From: Affinirhizobium lemnae
Lineage (GTDB): Bacteria; Pseudomonadota; Alphaproteobacteria; Rhizobiales; Rhizobiaceae
Reading direction: 5' to 3'
DNA: 64,000 nucleotides
NCBI RefSeq assembly: GCF_022968395.1
Contig: NZ_JALJQZ010000006.1
Location: 1 to 64,000 of the forward strand
Of this stretch, positions 63,025-64,000 are shown piece by piece; the stretch's first letter is position 1, and every line of letters begins with the position of its first letter. The position numbers and the translations under genes are program-made. The notes below the pieces were generated by a model. That model did not search any database and had not been told where the DNA came from. It saw nothing but the letters and a program-made list of their open reading frames with translations.

Positions 63025-64000
63025 GTGAATCGCCATCTAAGTAGCCTTGACTTCATGCAAAGCTTTTCGAGCAAACTGGACAGCGCGCTCCAGAGCCTGA
63101 CTCTAGCGCAATACCCTCCCGATTCCCGCCGTGAAATGCGCCTTTTTCCGGCAGCGGAGGTGGCAGCGCTGCTCGATGTGTCGGAAGCCTATATTCGCCA
63201 GATCGTTCAGAAGGAAAAGGGGCCCACCCCGGAGGTCAACGGCAATGGGCGTCGCATGTACACTCTTGAGCAAATTCTCGAGCTGAGAATGACGCTTGCG
63301 GAAAACGGGCGAAAGAAGTGGATGAACCCTCGCCGCGTTTTCGGCGAAGCCTGCCAGATCATTTCAGTGACGAATTTCAAGGGCGGATCGAGCAAGACAT
63401 CCACGACGGTGCATCTGGCACATTACCTCGCCTTGCGGGGTTACCGCGTGCTGCTTCTGGATCTCGATCCTCAGGCCTCGCTCACCAGTCTTCATGGAGC
63501 GCTGCCGACGTTTGATCCACGGACAGATGATACGTTTTATGCGGCCATCCGGTTCGATCAACCGCGTCCAACACGCGAGCTCATTCACAAGACGCACATC
63601 ACCGGCCTCGACGTCATCTGCGCCGGACTTGAACTGACGGAATTCGAGACCGCTGTCGCACTCGAGATGCGCAAAAGCGGCACAAGCTTCCTGCTGCGTG
63701 TCTCTCAAGCTCTGGAGCAGGTAACGGACGATTACGACATCATCCTGATGGATTCAGCACCGTCGTTGAACTTCCTCACGCTCTCCTCGCTGACAGCGGC
63801 AACCGGTGTCATCATTCCGGTGCCGGCCCATATGCTGGACGTAGACGCGACCGGCAAATTTCTCGAACTGGCATCGTCGTACATGCAGATCCTCAATGAT
63901 GTCGGCGCATCCGTCTCCTGGGATTTTGCGAGATTCCTGATTACCAAGTATGAGCCGAACGATCATCCGCAAGCCAATATGGCTGCTCTCATGCGTCAGG
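63025..64000 (+). CDS. repA: Plasmid partitioning protein RepA (3' end beyond window)
   Basis: 325 residues of a ParA-type ATPase are visible before the window ends. An N-terminal helix-turn-helix region (FPAAEVAALLDVSEAYIRQI) is followed by the deviant Walker A NFKGGSSKTST (Lys near 119), LLLDLDPQASLT (Walker A') and DIILMDSAPSLNFLT (Walker B), as in RepA of Agrobacterium and Rhizobium repABC replicons. I prefer GTG 63025 (GAGGA 8 bases upstream) over ATG 63004 or ATG 63055. With RepB and the parS site it segregates the replicon and represses repABC. repB and repC should lie just past the right edge. Confidence 0.93.
   Translation, partial: MNRHLSSLDFMQSFSSKLDSALQSLTLAQYPPDSRREMRLFPAAEVAALLDVSEAYIRQIVQKEKGPTPEVNGNGRRMYTLEQILELRMTLAENGRKKWMNPRRVFGEACQIISVTNFKGGSSKTSTTVHLAHYLALRGYRVLLLDLDPQASLTSLHGALPTFDPRTDDTFYAAIRFDQPRPTRELIHKTHITGLDVICAGLELTEFETAVALEMRKSGTSFLLRVSQALEQVTDDYDIILMDSAPSLNFLTLSSLTAATGVIIPVPAHMLDVDATGKFLELASSYMQILNDVGASVSWDFARFLITKYEPNDHPQANMAALMRQ

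Overview
The window looks like part of a secondary replicon (chromid or megaplasmid) of an alphaproteobacterium of the Rhizobiaceae, most likely of the Agrobacterium/Rhizobium type. The evidence is a repABC-type repA with an adjacent parS-like palindrome at the right edge, the PcaQ/PobR/PcaR-controlled protocatechuate pathway, a nirK-nirV-nnrR-pseudoazurin plus norEFCBQD denitrification block, and several large ABC uptake operons. Species cannot be fixed from sequence alone.

Layout. (1) 0-7.5 kb: amidase, IclR regulator (PcaR type) and divergent pcaIJF, then a secreted S10 carboxypeptidase and a TauE/SafE permease. (2) 7.5-10.5 kb: a 52-aa Pmp3/YqaE protein starting with GTG, the TIGR02587/TIGR02588 membrane pair, a small unknown gene and pobR. 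(3) 10.6-18.9 kb: pobA, a zinc alcohol dehydrogenase and an MFS carrier, then pcaQ and divergent pcaDCHGB. Together these cover 4-hydroxybenzoate to protocatechuate to beta-ketoadipate and on to succinyl-CoA plus acetyl-CoA. (4) 19-27.2 kb: GH25 lipoprotein lysozyme, ornithine cyclodeaminase with a divergent Lrp regulator, a RbsD/FucU mutarotase, and a run of LLM flavin monooxygenase, TetR, GMC alcohol dehydrogenase and coniferyl-aldehyde-type dehydrogenase. (5) 27.3-41.3 kb: nitrite and NO reduction (azu, nnrR, nirV, nirK, nnrS, a DUF59/DUF2249/membrane-protein operon, norDQBCFE, a 51-aa membrane protein, nnrU). Five 14-bp FNR/NnrR-like boxes sit in front of its transcription units. No nitrate reductase or nitrous oxide reductase is present here. 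(6) 41.3-48.1 kb, minus strand: a sugar-type ABC importer with a YihV-like PfkB kinase, a GntR regulator and a DapA-family aldolase. (7) 48.4-55.7 kb, plus strand: a peptide/opine-type ABC importer (binding protein, two permeases, two ATPases) with a hydantoin-racemase-fold protein and an RpiR regulator whose 5' end is out of frame. (8) 55.7-62.5 kb, minus strand: an accessory island with two paralogous beta-rich proteins of unknown family, a small unknown gene between them, an AraC-type regulator with a degenerate receiver-like N terminus that appears frameshifted, and a 1340-residue Pls/PosA-type non-ribosomal peptide synthetase. (9) 62.5-64 kb: parS-like site and the start of repA, cut by the window edge.

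The least ordinary part is region 8. The synthetase has one adenylation and one carrier domain, followed by a membrane part with three soluble left-handed-helix-like domains, as in epsilon-poly-lysine synthetase. The pocket residues I can read resemble those for basic amino acids. It may make a cationic homopolymer or a short isopeptide, and the beta-rich proteins next to it have no assigned function.
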